The notes beneath the pieces were generated by a model that worked only from the letters and a program-made list of their open reading frames with translations, ran no database searches and was not told the origin of the DNA. Of a DNA stretch of 33,232 nt, positions 8,011-17,626 are shown piece by piece. Within the stretch, counting starts at the first letter, position 1. Each line of letters opens with the position of its first letter. Source of the DNA: Allobosea sp. 12-68-7 (GTDB taxonomy: Bacteria > Pseudomonadota > Alphaproteobacteria > Rhizobiales > Beijerinckiaceae); the NCBI GenBank assembly GCA_002279705.1, contig NCCO01000013.1, positions 1 to 33,232 of the forward strand, read 5' to 3'. The translations under genes were made by a program, and so were the position numbers.

Positions 8011-8116
8011 CGCTGACGTACAGAATGATCATGCGGCGCTGACGGATCAAGCGTAGGCTTAACTGGAACGCTCGCGCTTCGCATGGTGAGGTGGCGGGGT
8101 TCGGAGGAGTGCTGCC

Positions 8117-9547
8117 ATGGTGATCGATGCCTTCCTGCTCTCGCGCATCCAGTTCGCCTTCACCGTGTCCTTCCACATCGTCTTCCCGGCCTTCACGATC
8201 GGGCTCTCGGCCTATATCGCGACGCTGCTGGGGCTCTGGCTCAAGACCGGCGACGTCAAGTTCCACACGCTGGCTCGGTTCTGGACCAAGATCTTCGCCG
8301 TCTCCTTCGCGATGGGCGTGGTCTCCGGCATCGTGCTGTCCTACCAGTTCGGCACGAACTGGAGCCGGTTCTCGCAGGTGGTCGGCAACGTCATCGGCCC
8401 GATCATCGGCTATGAGGTGCTCACCGCCTTCTTCCTCGAAGCCTCCTTCCTCGGCGTGATGCTGTTCGGCTGGAAGCGCGTGCCGCCCTGGCTGCATTTC
8501 CTCTCCGCCTGCATCGTCGCCGGCGGCACCGCGCTGTCGGGGTTCTGGATCCTCTCCGCCAACAGCTGGATGCAGTACCCGACCGGCCACGAGATGCGCG
8601 ACGGCATCGCCTATCCGGTCGACTGGCTGCAGATCATCTTCAACCCGACCTTCCCGATGCGCTTCCTGCACATGATGACGGCGGCCTATCTGACGACCGC
8701 CTTCGTCGTGCTGGCGACGGGCGCGCGCCATCTGCTCGTCGGCCACAGCACCGAATCGGCGCGCACGATGGTGCGCATGGCGATCCTGATGATCGCGCTG
8801 ACGGCGCCGCTGCAGGCGGGGATCGGCCACCGTCATGGCGAGGACACCGCCAAGTACCAGCCGGCCAAGCTCGCCGCGATCGAAGCACATTGGGATTCGT
8901 CGAAGCCGGCGCCGCTGGTGCTGTTCGCCTGGCCCGACGAGGAGAAGGGCGTCAACCGCTTCGAGATCGCCATTCCCGGCCTTGCGAGCCTGCTGACGCA
9001 TGGCAGCATGGACGCCCTCTTCCCGAGCCTGAACGACTTCGCCGTGCAGGACCGGCCACCGGTCAAGATTCCCTTCTTCGGCTTCCGCATCATGGTCGGC
9101 ATCGGCGTGTTCATGATCGCCTTCGGCTGGCTCGGCGCCTGGCTGTGGTGGCGGGGCCGTGTCTTCGAGGAGCGGCGCTGGCTCTGGGTGGCGCAGTACA
9201 CCTGGCCCTTCGGCTTCGTCGCGATCCTCGCCGGCTGGTTCGTCACCGAGGTCGGCCGCCAACCCTGGATCGCCACCGGCGTGCTGCGCTCCAAGGACGC
9301 GATCTCGCCGATCACGACCGGGCAGGTCGCGATCTCGCTGGCGCTGTTCGTCTGCGTCTACTGCGTCGTGTTCTCGGCCGGCGTGCTGTTGATCAACCGG
9401 CTGATCGACAAGGGGCCCGACGCGATCACGCTGCAGGACCCGCCCGAGCAGCCCTCGCAGCGGCCGCTCAAGGCGGCGCAGGCGCCGGCCTCCGATCTCT
9501 TCGGCGACGGCAACCCCGGCGACGACCGCATCCAGCCCGCGAGCTGA
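8117..9547 (+). CDS. cydA: Cytochrome bd ubiquinol oxidase subunit I
   Basis: CydA is the heme b558/b595/d subunit of the high-affinity quinol oxidase, an integral inner-membrane protein. The N-terminus LSRIQFAFTVSFHIVFP holds the heme-binding His20; EASFLGVMLFGW carries the conserved Glu of helix 3; MRFLHMMTAAYL carries the heme b558 His; GWFVTEVGRQPW is the bd signature. At 476 residues the quinol-binding Q-loop is short, as in the CIO (cyanide-insensitive) branch rather than the long E. coli form. GGAGGAG lies 8 nt before ATG 8117. cydB follows after 12 nt, so the two are co-transcribed. No FNR-like box was found in the 106-nt leader. Such enzymes support respiration at low oxygen. Confidence 0.95.
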   Translation: MVIDAFLLSRIQFAFTVSFHIVFPAFTIGLSAYIATLLGLWLKTGDVKFHTLARFWTKIFAVSFAMGVVSGIVLSYQFGTNWSRFSQVVGNVIGPIIGYEVLTAFFLEASFLGVMLFGWKRVPPWLHFLSACIVAGGTALSGFWILSANSWMQYPTGHEMRDGIAYPVDWLQIIFNPTFPMRFLHMMTAAYLTTAFVVLATGARHLLVGHSTESARTMVRMAILMIALTAPLQAGIGHRHGEDTAKYQPAKLAAIEAHWDSSKPAPLVLFAWPDEEKGVNRFEIAIPGLASLLTHGSMDALFPSLNDFAVQDRPPVKIPFFGFRIMVGIGVFMIAFGWLGAWLWWRGRVFEERRWLWVAQYTWPFGFVAILAGWFVTEVGRQPWIATGVLRSKDAISPITTGQVAISLALFVCVYCVVFSAGVLLINRLIDKGPDAITLQDPPEQPSQRPLKAAQAPASDLFGDGNPGDDRIQPAS

Positions 9548-9559
9548 GGAGAGACCCGC

Positions 9560-10564
9560 ATGGAATGGTATCTCCCCGTCATCTGGGCCGGCCTGATCGG
9601 CACCGCCGTGCTGCTCTATGTCGTGCTCGACGGCTTCGACCTGGGCATCGCGATCCTGTTCCCGACGACGCGCGACGAAGGCGAGCGCGACCAGATGATG
9701 AACTCCGTCGCGCCGTTCTGGGACGGCAACGAGACCTGGCTGGTGCTGGGCGGAGGCGGGCTGTGGGTCGCCTTTCCGACCGCCTACGCCATCATCATGC
9801 CGGCCTTCTACCTGCCGGTGACGCTGATGCTGCTGGCGCTGATCTTCCGCGGCGTCGCCTTCGAGTTCCGCTGGGTCGCCAAACCCAAGCACAGGGTCTG
9901 GGACCTCGCCTTCTGGCTCGGCTCGACGGTAGCGGCCTTTTCGCAGGGGCTGATCCTGGGCGGGATGATCCAGGGCATCACCGTGGTCGACCGGCAGTTC
10001 GCCGGCGGGCCCTTCGACTGGTTCACGCCGTTCACACTGATGTGCGGCGCGGGCGTCGTCGTCGGCTATGCCCTGCTGGGCGCGACCTGGCTGATCTACA
10101 AGACGGAGGGCCGGGTGGCCGAGCGCGCCCGCGCGCAGGCGAAGGTCCTGCTGCTGGGGCTGCTGGCGTTTGCCCTGATCGTCTCGCTGTGGACGCCCTA
10201 CGCCCATCCGCGCATCGCGGAGCGCTGGTTCACCTGGCGCAACATGGCGCTGCTCTGGCCGTTCCCGGTGCTGACGACGCTGTGCGGCTTTCTCGCCTGG
10301 CGGCGCCTGCACGGCCGGCACGAGTTCACGCCGTTTGCCCTGACGATCGCGATCTTCGTCCTGTGCTTCCTGGGGCTGGCGATCTCGAACTACCCCTATC
10401 TGGTGCCGCCCGACCTGACGATCTGGGACGTCGCGGCGGCGCCCTCCTCGCATGTCTTCGTGCTGATCGGCGTGACCTTCCTGCTGCCGATGATCCTGTT
10501 CTACACGGCCTTCGTGTACTGGACCTTCCGCGGCAAGGTGAAGGCCGACAGCGGCTATCATTAG
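9560..10564 (+). CDS. cydB: Cytochrome bd ubiquinol oxidase subunit II
   Basis: CydB is the membrane partner of CydA in the bd oxidase. The 334-residue protein begins with MEWYLPVIWAGLIGTAVLLY, followed by the family signature VVLDGFDLGIAILFP and the conserved WDGNETWLV block (about residues 54-62), and has 8-9 predicted transmembrane segments. The start follows the cydA stop by 12 nt with GAGGAGAG 5-12 nt upstream. The C-terminus ends after a Lys-rich tail (FRGKVKADSGYH). No small CydX/CydS-like gene was seen immediately downstream, where there is instead a GC-rich hairpin (10572-10596). Confidence 0.95.
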   Translation: MEWYLPVIWAGLIGTAVLLYVVLDGFDLGIAILFPTTRDEGERDQMMNSVAPFWDGNETWLVLGGGGLWVAFPTAYAIIMPAFYLPVTLMLLALIFRGVAFEFRWVAKPKHRVWDLAFWLGSTVAAFSQGLILGGMIQGITVVDRQFAGGPFDWFTPFTLMCGAGVVVGYALLGATWLIYKTEGRVAERARAQAKVLLLGLLAFALIVSLWTPYAHPRIAERWFTWRNMALLWPFPVLTTLCGFLAWRRLHGRHEFTPFALTIAIFVLCFLGLAISNYPYLVPPDLTIWDVAAAPSSHVFVLIGVTFLLPMILFYTAFVYWTFRGKVKADSGYH

Positions 10565-10571
10565 CGGCCGG

Positions 10572-10596
10572 GAACCGCCGGGCGCGAGGGCGGTTC
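10572..10596 (+). terminator. Hairpin after cydAB, terminator-like but without a U-tract
   Basis: An 8-bp stem pairs GAACCGCC (10572-10579) with GGCGGTTC (10589-10596) around a 9-nt loop, starting 8 nt after the cydB stop. No run of T follows, so it may be a weak terminator or an RNA-stabilising hairpin. The metallopeptidase gene starts 65 nt downstream. Confidence 0.4.
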
Positions 10597-10660
10597 GATG
10601 GTGGCTTGAGTCCGGGGCGCTCTCCGTAGAGATTGCCGGCAGGCTCACAGGGACGACGCC

Positions 10661-11551
10661 ATGCAGTGGGAAGATTACCGCCAGTCCGAAAATGTCGAGG
10701 ACCGGCGCGGGAGCGGCGGCGGCGACTTCGCCGGGCTTCCCGGCGGGCGCGGCGGCCTGGGCATCGGCACCATGGTCGTGCTCGGGCTGGTCGGCTGGGC
10801 GCTGGGGATCGACCCGCGGCTGCTGATCGGCGGGGCCGAACTCATCGGCGGCATCGGCGGCCGCCAGGCCCCGACGCAGGAATCGCGCCCGGCCCCGGGG
10901 CCACCCAAGGACGAGATGGGGCGCTTCGTCTCGGCCGTGCTGGCGCAGAACGAGGACGTCTGGACCAAGCTGCTGCCGCAGCAGGCCAACCGGCGCTACG
11001 AGCCGCCACGGCTGGTGATCTTCGACCGGGTCTCGACCTCGGCCTGCGGCACGGCCCAGTCGGCGATGGGGCCGTTCTACTGCCCGCCCGACAAGCGCGT
11101 CTATCTCGACCTCTCCTTCTTCCAGGAGATGCAGCGCAAGCTCGGCGGCGGTGGCGATTTCGCCTATGCCTATGTCATCGGCCACGAGGTCGGCCACCAC
11201 ATCCAGAACCTGCTCGGCATCCTGCCCAAGGCCAACCAGCTGAAGCAGCGCGCCTCCGAGCGGGAGGCGAACGCGATCTCGGTGCGCGTCGAACTGCAGG
11301 CCGACTGTTTCGCCGGGGTCTGGGCGCACAACATCCAGGCGATGGGCCGGATCGACGCGGGCGACATCGAGGAAGCCATGCGCACCGCCGCCGCGATCGG
11401 CGACGACATGCTGCAGAAGGCCTCGCGCGGGCAGGTGGTACCCGATTCCTTCACGCACGGCTCCTCGGCCCAGCGCCAGCGCTGGTTCAGCACGGGGTTC
11501 CGGACGGGCTCGATGCAGGCCTGCGACACCTTCAAGCCGGCGCAGGTCTGA
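10661..11551 (+). CDS. ypfJ: Neutral zinc metallopeptidase, YpfJ family
   Basis: This 296-residue protein matches the YpfJ family (putative neutral zinc metallopeptidases). The N-terminus MQWEDYRQSENVEDRRG is the family start, followed by a Gly-rich stretch and one transmembrane helix (GTMVVLGLVGWALGIDP). The zinc site GHEVGHHIQNLLG is at about residues 173-185, with the HExxH Glu as catalytic base; ELQADCFAGVWAHNI downstream has the likely third ligand. The C-terminal SFTHGSSAQRQRWFSTGF is also typical. The substrate is not established for the family. The protein is probably anchored in the inner membrane. It follows cydB and converges with the methyltransferase gene, only 5 nt between the stops. 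Confidence 0.9.
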   Translation: MQWEDYRQSENVEDRRGSGGGDFAGLPGGRGGLGIGTMVVLGLVGWALGIDPRLLIGGAELIGGIGGRQAPTQESRPAPGPPKDEMGRFVSAVLAQNEDVWTKLLPQQANRRYEPPRLVIFDRVSTSACGTAQSAMGPFYCPPDKRVYLDLSFFQEMQRKLGGGGDFAYAYVIGHEVGHHIQNLLGILPKANQLKQRASEREANAISVRVELQADCFAGVWAHNIQAMGRIDAGDIEEAMRTAAAIGDDMLQKASRGQVVPDSFTHGSSAQRQRWFSTGFRTGSMQACDTFKPAQV

Positions 11552-11556
11552 GCGGG

Positions 11557-12522
11557 TCAGCCGACGGTCGAGGTGCGTCCGAAATCCCGCAGGAACCCGC
11601 GGGCACGGCGGATGGCGTTCATCGCCCATCGCCCCGACAGCAGGTAGCCGCCCGGTGACAACGTGCCAAGCTTGAGCGGGAGCCTGGCCTGAGGCGGCGC
11701 TCGCCGGACGGGTGTCTCGCCCGGCCCGAGCTTGCGGAAGATCATCGTGGTGGGGCTGGGATATCCGCCCGCGTGAAACACGAGCCCGGCCCGCTCCGCG
11801 GCGCTGATCAGGGTGTCCGGGGTGAAGTGGTGCACATGGGCGAAGTGGAACTGCTGCAGCGGATCGTGCCGCGTGGCCGCTGCGTTGGGCACCTCGACAT
11901 GGATGAACCCATCCTCCGCCAGCCAGTACGCCAGGCGGCGGAGCGCATCGACGGGCTCGCGCAGATGCTCCAGCACATGCTGAGCCGAGATCAGGTCGAA
12001 CGAGGCGGCGGGCAGATCGGCGTCTCGCCATGAGGCGCCGATGACGCAGGCGCCATAAGTCGCGCGGGCATAGCGGGCGAAATCCCGCCCCGGTTCGATG
12101 CCCGTCGCTTCGTGGCCGGCCCTGGCGAGGATGTCGAGGAACTCGCCCGAGCCGGAGCCCAGATCGAGAACCTGCGAACCGGGGCTCAGATAGCCCGCCA
12201 GCAGATCGAAGCGCGCCGCCGCCTCCGCCTTGCTGCGCTTCAAATGAAGACGCGGCGGCGTGCCGTTGCGGGCGAGCTGGTAGTCGAGGCGGTAATTGGA
12301 GGCGTAGTACCGGCCGAGCTCTTCCTCGCTCGGCATCGGATCGGTTCTCATCAGGCCGCATCCGTCGCAGCTGACGGTGGTCAGCGGCTTGAGCCGCCGG
12401 TCGTAGCGGCAGACCACGGTCGCAGCCGTTCCGCCGCAGAGATTGCAGGCACAATTCTCGCCGCGATAGGGGTAGGCGACAAGCGGAACATGGCTGAGAA
12501 GAGCGGCGGCGATTCCGTGCAT
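11557..12522 (-). CDS. SAM-dependent methyltransferase with N-terminal zinc-ribbon-like domain
   Basis: The frame is open far upstream through the response-regulator gene, but the ATG at 12522 begins the conserved part and leaves a sensible intergenic region, so I use it (321 residues). The N-terminal CNLCGG and CDGCGL pairs form a putative zinc-binding domain as found in front of some class I methyltransferases of sugar or polyketide biosynthesis. The Rossmann core follows with SAM motif I VLDLGSGSGEFLDIL (about 126-140), acidic residue IEPG at the end of strand 2, and DLISAQHVLEHL as motif IV region. A C-terminal Arg-rich tail is present. The substrate is unknown: sugar, lipid or protein are all possible. 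It is transcribed divergently from a two-component system. Confidence 0.82.
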   Translation of the reverse strand: MHGIAAALLSHVPLVAYPYRGENCACNLCGGTAATVVCRYDRRLKPLTTVSCDGCGLMRTDPMPSEEELGRYYASNYRLDYQLARNGTPPRLHLKRSKAEAAARFDLLAGYLSPGSQVLDLGSGSGEFLDILARAGHEATGIEPGRDFARYARATYGACVIGASWRDADLPAASFDLISAQHVLEHLREPVDALRRLAYWLAEDGFIHVEVPNAAATRHDPLQQFHFAHVHHFTPDTLISAAERAGLVFHAGGYPSPTTMIFRKLGPGETPVRRAPPQARLPLKLGTLSPGGYLLSGRWAMNAIRRARGFLRDFGRTSTVG

Positions 12523-12588
12523 GAGGCAAAACCCGGTTGTGGCGTTACCAAACGGAGCTAGGGTCCCTGCCTGACGGAGTCCTGATGA

Positions 12589-13266
12589 ATGAAGCTGCTG
12601 CTGATCGAAGATGTCGGCGCCCTCGCGGACCTCACCAGCCGCCATCTCGAGAGTGAGGGCTTCCGCGTCGATGTCGCGCGCTCCGTGAACGAGGCGCGGG
12701 AACTGCTCGCCGTCGCACCGCCTGACGTCATCGTGCTCGATCTCGGCCTGCCGGATGGCGACGGGCTGGCGCTGCTGGCCCGCCTGCGCGCTGAGGGGCT
12801 CGCGATCCCCATCCTCGTCGTGACGGCCCAGACCGGCCTGAACCAGCGCATCGACGGCCTCGACCGCGGCGCCGACGATTATCTTGGCAAGCCGGCGGCT
12901 CCCGCCGAGATCGCCGCGCGCTGCCGCGCCCTGCTGAGACGCCCCGGCGGACTGCTCGGCGGGCTGTTGACCTGCGGCGACATCGCGCTCGATACCGTCA
13001 GCCGCATGGCCATGGTCCGCGAGCAGCCGCTCGCGATCGCCCGGCGGGAGGTCGACGTCCTGGAAGTACTGATGCGGCGCAGCGGCAAGGTCGTGCCCCG
13101 CCCCGCCATCGAGGCCGCGATCTACACGATCGGCGAAACGCCGGGGCCCAATGCGCTGGAGGCTTCGGTCTCGCGCCTGCGCAGGAGCCTGGCCGAGGCG
13201 GGCGCCAGCGTGGTCCTGCACACGGTGAGAGGCGTCGGCTATCTGCTGACGGAGGCATCCCGATGA
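12589..13266 (+). CDS. Two-component response regulator, OmpR/PhoB family
   Basis: A 225-residue response regulator with a receiver domain (about 1-115) and winged-helix DNA-binding domain (about 125-222). The receiver has the acidic pair in LLLIEDVG, phospho-accepting Asp in VIVLDLGLPDGDG, the Thr in LVVTAQT and the Lys in DYLGKPAAP. The wHTH has the recognition-helix region PNALEASVSRLRRSL and terminal HTVRGVGYLLT typical of the OmpR group. Its stop overlaps the kinase start by 4 nt (ATGA), so the two are translationally coupled. The leader of 66 nt to the divergent methyltransferase start would hold both promoters. The closest style is QseB/TctD/PhoP, but the signal and regulon are unknown. 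Confidence 0.92.
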   Translation: MKLLLIEDVGALADLTSRHLESEGFRVDVARSVNEARELLAVAPPDVIVLDLGLPDGDGLALLARLRAEGLAIPILVVTAQTGLNQRIDGLDRGADDYLGKPAAPAEIAARCRALLRRPGGLLGGLLTCGDIALDTVSRMAMVREQPLAIARREVDVLEVLMRRSGKVVPRPAIEAAIYTIGETPGPNALEASVSRLRRSLAEAGASVVLHTVRGVGYLLTEASR

Positions 13267-14681
13267 GGCCGCATTCGCTGATCTCGGTCCTGACGCGCCG
13301 GCTGGTCCTCGGCAGCGTGCTGCTGACGATGGTGAACATCGCCCTTGTCATGGGGTATTACAGCCTGGATCGCGACGAGCTGCAGCGCGCGAAGATTTCC
13401 CGCCAGATCAGCCGCTTCGAGGCGGCCCTGTCGCGCCTGCCGGACGGAACGCTGCGGTTTTCTCCCGGCGATCGCCTGATCCATGACTTCCGCGACTATC
13501 CGGACGCCTATGCCTATCGCATCCTCGACCATGACAGCCGGGTCGTCGATGCCGCGAATGCCGGGCTCGTCCCCCCCGAAGTCTGGGCCGCGGTCGCCGC
13601 CTCCGATGCCGGCTCGTCGACGGTCCAGCATGAGGGGCGCACCGTCCTCGTCGGGTCCCAGAAGGTCGTCGTCGGTGGACAACCGGCACGGATCGGCTTC
13701 GCCTCGGTCGGCGACCCCTCGCGCCTCGTGCTGTTCGTCTTCTTCGACGAGCTGTTCGTGCATGTCTTCGTCGCGCTGCTGCCCTTCGCGGCCTGTCTCG
13801 TCCTGGTCAACATCGTCACGGTCAGGCAGTCGATGCGCCCGCTGATCGAGGCTGCCCGGGCCGCCCGCGAGACCGGCCACGGAACGACGACGCGGCGCCT
13901 TCCGACGGCGGGATTGCCGGCCGAGATCCTCGACATGGTCGAAGCCATCAACGATGCCCTCGGCCGGCTCGAAGATGCGCTCGAAGCCGAGCGCGCCTTC
14001 ACCGCCGAGGCCGCCCACGCGCTGCGAACGCCCCTGGCCGTGCTCTCGGCCCGCGTCGCGCAACTGCGGGACCTCCCCGGCGCGCAGCCGCTGCGCGACG
14101 ACGTCGCGCGCTTGACCCGGCTCGTCGAGCAGATGCTCTCTGCCGCCCAGGCGGACACGCTGGTCGTCGATCCGGCGATGCAGTCTGACCTCGCCGCCAT
14201 CGCGCGCAGCGTCGTCGCCGACATGGCGCCGATCGCGATCGCGGCGGGGCGGCAGATCGCCTATGAGGGGCCCGATGCCTGCCCCGTCATGGGCGATGCC
14301 GACGCGATCGCCCATGCCATGCGCAATCTGGCCGACAACGGCCTGCGGTTCACACCCGCCGGGACCGAGGTCACCCTTACCGTCGAGGGGACGGGCCGGC
14401 TGAGCGTGCGCGACCATGGCCCGGGCATACCGGCCAGCCATCGCGACACCGTCTTCAAGCGCTTCTGGCGCGGGGCAGCGTCCGATCTCGGCGGCACAGG
14501 GCTCGGCCTGGCGATCGTCAAACGCATTGCGGAAGCCCACCAGGCGGAGGTCGGCATCAGCGACGCCGCCGGTGGCGGCGCTCTCGTCTCGCTGCAGTTT
14601 CATCGGCCGCCATCGGCCCTTCCGCCGGACCGCGGGCTCCTCCCCGGTCTGCGCCGCGAGGCCGCCGGGCAACCGGCCTGA
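13263..14681 (+). CDS. Two-component sensor histidine kinase
   Basis: This 472-residue inner-membrane kinase pairs with the upstream response regulator (4-nt ATGA overlap). Two transmembrane segments, LVLGSVLLTMVNIALVMGYY (about 15-34) and VFVALLPFAACLVLVNIVTV (about 168-187), flank a periplasmic sensor domain of about 130 residues. A HAMP-like linker follows, then the HisKA dimerisation helix AEAAHALRTPLAVLSARV with the phospho-accepting His at about 252, the N box MRNLADNGLRFTP, the G1 box VRDHGPGIP, and G2 LGGTGLGLAIVKRIAEAH. All catalytic boxes are intact. The stimulus is unknown; the periplasmic domain looks like the QseC/PhoQ size class. Confidence 0.93.
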   Translation: MRPHSLISVLTRRLVLGSVLLTMVNIALVMGYYSLDRDELQRAKISRQISRFEAALSRLPDGTLRFSPGDRLIHDFRDYPDAYAYRILDHDSRVVDAANAGLVPPEVWAAVAASDAGSSTVQHEGRTVLVGSQKVVVGGQPARIGFASVGDPSRLVLFVFFDELFVHVFVALLPFAACLVLVNIVTVRQSMRPLIEAARAARETGHGTTTRRLPTAGLPAEILDMVEAINDALGRLEDALEAERAFTAEAAHALRTPLAVLSARVAQLRDLPGAQPLRDDVARLTRLVEQMLSAAQADTLVVDPAMQSDLAAIARSVVADMAPIAIAAGRQIAYEGPDACPVMGDADAIAHAMRNLADNGLRFTPAGTEVTLTVEGTGRLSVRDHGPGIPASHRDTVFKRFWRGAASDLGGTGLGLAIVKRIAEAHQAEVGISDAAGGGALVSLQFHRPPSALPPDRGLLPGLRREAAGQPA

Positions 14682-14724
14682 GCGCGCCGAGACTCCCGCC
14701 AATCCCCAGCCGACGAGGTTCGCG

Positions 14725-15123
14725 ATGACACGCTTGGGGGGCTGCAATTGCGGGCAGGTCCGCTACTCGCTCAAGGGCGAGCCGACGCGCACCGGAATCT
14801 GCCATTGCGAGGCCTGCCGGAAGGAGACGGGCTCGGCCTTCTCCTTCTTCGGCATCTGGCCGCGATCGGCCGTGACCATGTCAGGCGAAGTCAGCACTTG
14901 GCGCAGCCGGGCGGGCGAAGACCGCTTCTGCCCGCGCTGCGGCTCCTCCCTGTTCTGCTTCGACGACCATTCCGACGAGATCGAGATCAAGCTCGGGACG
15001 CTGGACGGCGGGCCGAGCACGATCGCGCCCGGCTACGAGCTCTGGACGATCCGGCGCGAGCACTGGCTGGCGCCACTCGAGACGGCCGAGCAGCACGACC
15101 GGGATCGCCCCAAGCGATCGTGA
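14725..15123 (+). CDS. GFA family (glutathione-dependent formaldehyde-activating enzyme-like) protein
   Basis: A 132-residue zinc protein of the GFA/Mss4-like fold. ATG 14725 is chosen because the conserved domain starts immediately after it. Zinc ligand motifs are visible: GGCNCGQVRY (about 6-15), CHCEACRKETGS (about 28-39) and FCPRCGSSLF (about 69-78). The family name comes from Gfa, which in methylotrophs was proposed to speed formaldehyde-glutathione adduct formation, but most members have no known substrate, and this is one of the small general members. It lies 43 nt after the histidine kinase and 47 nt before mutY, and could be in either transcript. Confidence 0.88.
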   Translation: MTRLGGCNCGQVRYSLKGEPTRTGICHCEACRKETGSAFSFFGIWPRSAVTMSGEVSTWRSRAGEDRFCPRCGSSLFCFDDHSDEIEIKLGTLDGGPSTIAPGYELWTIRREHWLAPLETAEQHDRDRPKRS

Positions 15124-15170
15124 GGCGGCCGACCGTTGCCGCGCCCGCGCCAGCCTCTATAGAGCGGGTG

Positions 15171-16229
15171 ATGCGCCCCGCCGCCGCCGATCTCCTCGCC
15201 TGGTACGACCGCCATCGCCGCGCCCTGCCCTGGCGCGCGGGCCCGGGCGAGCGGCCCGATCCCTACCGGGTCTGGGCGTCGGAGATCATGCTGCAGCAGA
15301 CCACCGTGACGGCGGTCAAACCCTATTTCGAGCGCTTCATGGCGCGATTTCCGACCGTACAGGCGCTGGCGGAGGCGCCGTCGGAGGCGGTGATGCAGGC
15401 CTGGGCCGGGCTCGGCTATTATTCCCGCGCCCGCAACCTCCATGCCTGCGCCATCGCCGTCGTCGCCGAGCATGGCGGGCGCTTTCCCGACAGCGAGGCG
15501 GGTCTGCGCGCCCTGCCCGGCATCGGCGCCTACACGGCCGGGGCCATCGCGGCGATCGCCTTCGACCGGCCGGCCGCGGCCGTGGACGGCAATGTCGAGC
15601 GGGTGATGACCCGGCTCTTCGCGATCGAGGAGCTTCTGCCCGGTGCCCGCCCGCTGGTGCGCGAGCGCGTGCTGGCGATGATGCCGCAGGACAGGCCCGG
15701 CGATTTCGCGCAAGCGCTGATGGATCTCGGCGCCACGATCTGCACGCCGCGCAACCCGGCCTGTGGCCTGTGCCCCTGGCGCGAGCCGTGCCGGGCGCGG
15801 GCCGAGGGCACGCAGGAGAGCTTCCCGCGCAAGGCGGCGAAGAAGGCCGGCGCGACGCGGCGGGGAGCCGCCTTCGTGCTGCTGCGCGAGGATGGTGCGC
15901 TGCTGCTGCGCACCCGCCCGCCGAAGGGCCTGCTCGGCGGCATGGCCGAGGTGCCGACCAGCGACTGGAGCGCCGGTTACGAGCTGGACGGGGCCTGGCA
16001 GGATGCGCCGGTGTTGACGCGCTGGGAGCAGCTTTCGCCGCCGGTGCGCCATGTCTTCACGCATTTCCCGCTGGAGCTCACCGTGTTCAAGGCGAGCGCG
16101 CCGACCAGGACACAGGCGCCGGCGGGGATGCGCTTCACACCGCTGGCGGCGCTGGGCGAGGAGCCGCTGTCGGGGGTGATGGTGAAGGTTCTGGCGGCGG
16201 CGGGGGTAAAGGGCAGCCCAAAGGGCTGA
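15171..16229 (+). CDS. mutY: Adenine DNA glycosylase
   Basis: MutY removes adenine mispaired with 8-oxoguanine in DNA. The 352-residue protein begins at ATG 15171 (a GTG immediately upstream is possible); the frame is open further upstream but overlaps the GFA gene. The HhH-GPD domain shows ALPWR, the catalytic region WASEIMLQQTTVTAV, the helix-hairpin-helix LPGIGAYTAGAIAAIAF and the catalytic Asp in VDGNVERVMTRLF. The 4Fe-4S motif is C-x6-C-x2-C-x5-C (CTPRNPACGLCPWREPC, about 194-210). The C-terminal NUDIX-like domain (about 230-350) recognises 8-oxoG. It converges with ccrM with 7 nt between stops; clustering with ccrM and rnhB is usual in this group. Confidence 0.96.
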   Translation: MRPAAADLLAWYDRHRRALPWRAGPGERPDPYRVWASEIMLQQTTVTAVKPYFERFMARFPTVQALAEAPSEAVMQAWAGLGYYSRARNLHACAIAVVAEHGGRFPDSEAGLRALPGIGAYTAGAIAAIAFDRPAAAVDGNVERVMTRLFAIEELLPGARPLVRERVLAMMPQDRPGDFAQALMDLGATICTPRNPACGLCPWREPCRARAEGTQESFPRKAAKKAGATRRGAAFVLLREDGALLLRTRPPKGLLGGMAEVPTSDWSAGYELDGAWQDAPVLTRWEQLSPPVRHVFTHFPLELTVFKASAPTRTQAPAGMRFTPLAALGEEPLSGVMVKVLAAAGVKGSPKG

Positions 16230-16236
16230 CCTCCAA

Positions 16237-17451
<1,215 letters not shown>

Positions 17452-17577
17452 TTACGCAACTCGAACAGTCGCGATATTGGCCAGTCAGGGTAAAAGCCGG
17501 GTTTCCGCGCTGAAAAAAATACGTCTCATTCTGGGGCTGCAGTTTTTGCCCAGCCCCTTGGCGGATATGGGGAATTG

Positions 17578-17592
17578 CTAAGGGGAGGTTAA
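17578..17592 (-). promoter_or_regulatory. Candidate CtrA-binding site upstream of ccrM
   Basis: Read on the minus strand, TTAA-CCTCCCC-TTAG matches the CtrA consensus TTAA-N7-TTAA at seven of eight fixed positions. It is 142 nt upstream of the ccrM ATG. CtrA activates ccrM in Caulobacter, which makes the match meaningful; the leader of about 110-140 nt is also similar in style. A GAGTC (GANTC) site lies at 17617-17621. Confidence 0.45.
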
Positions 17593-17626
17593 GGTTCGCA
17601 GGGGCGCGGTCAGCGTGAGTCCCTCG

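Noticed and set aside
8011-8116. FNR/Anr box upstream of cydA
   Set aside because: No TTGAT-N4-ATCAA match, or close variant, is found in the leader.
7838-12529. A 1563-codon open frame on the minus strand
   Set aside because: It runs opposite to cydA, cydB and the metallopeptidase gene, and has Arg/Gln/Gly-rich, domain-free composition typical of antisense frames in GC-rich DNA. Its only credible part, the methyltransferase, is in another frame.
13239-14747. A 502-codon open frame on the minus strand
   Set aside because: Antisense to the histidine kinase, with no recognisable domain.
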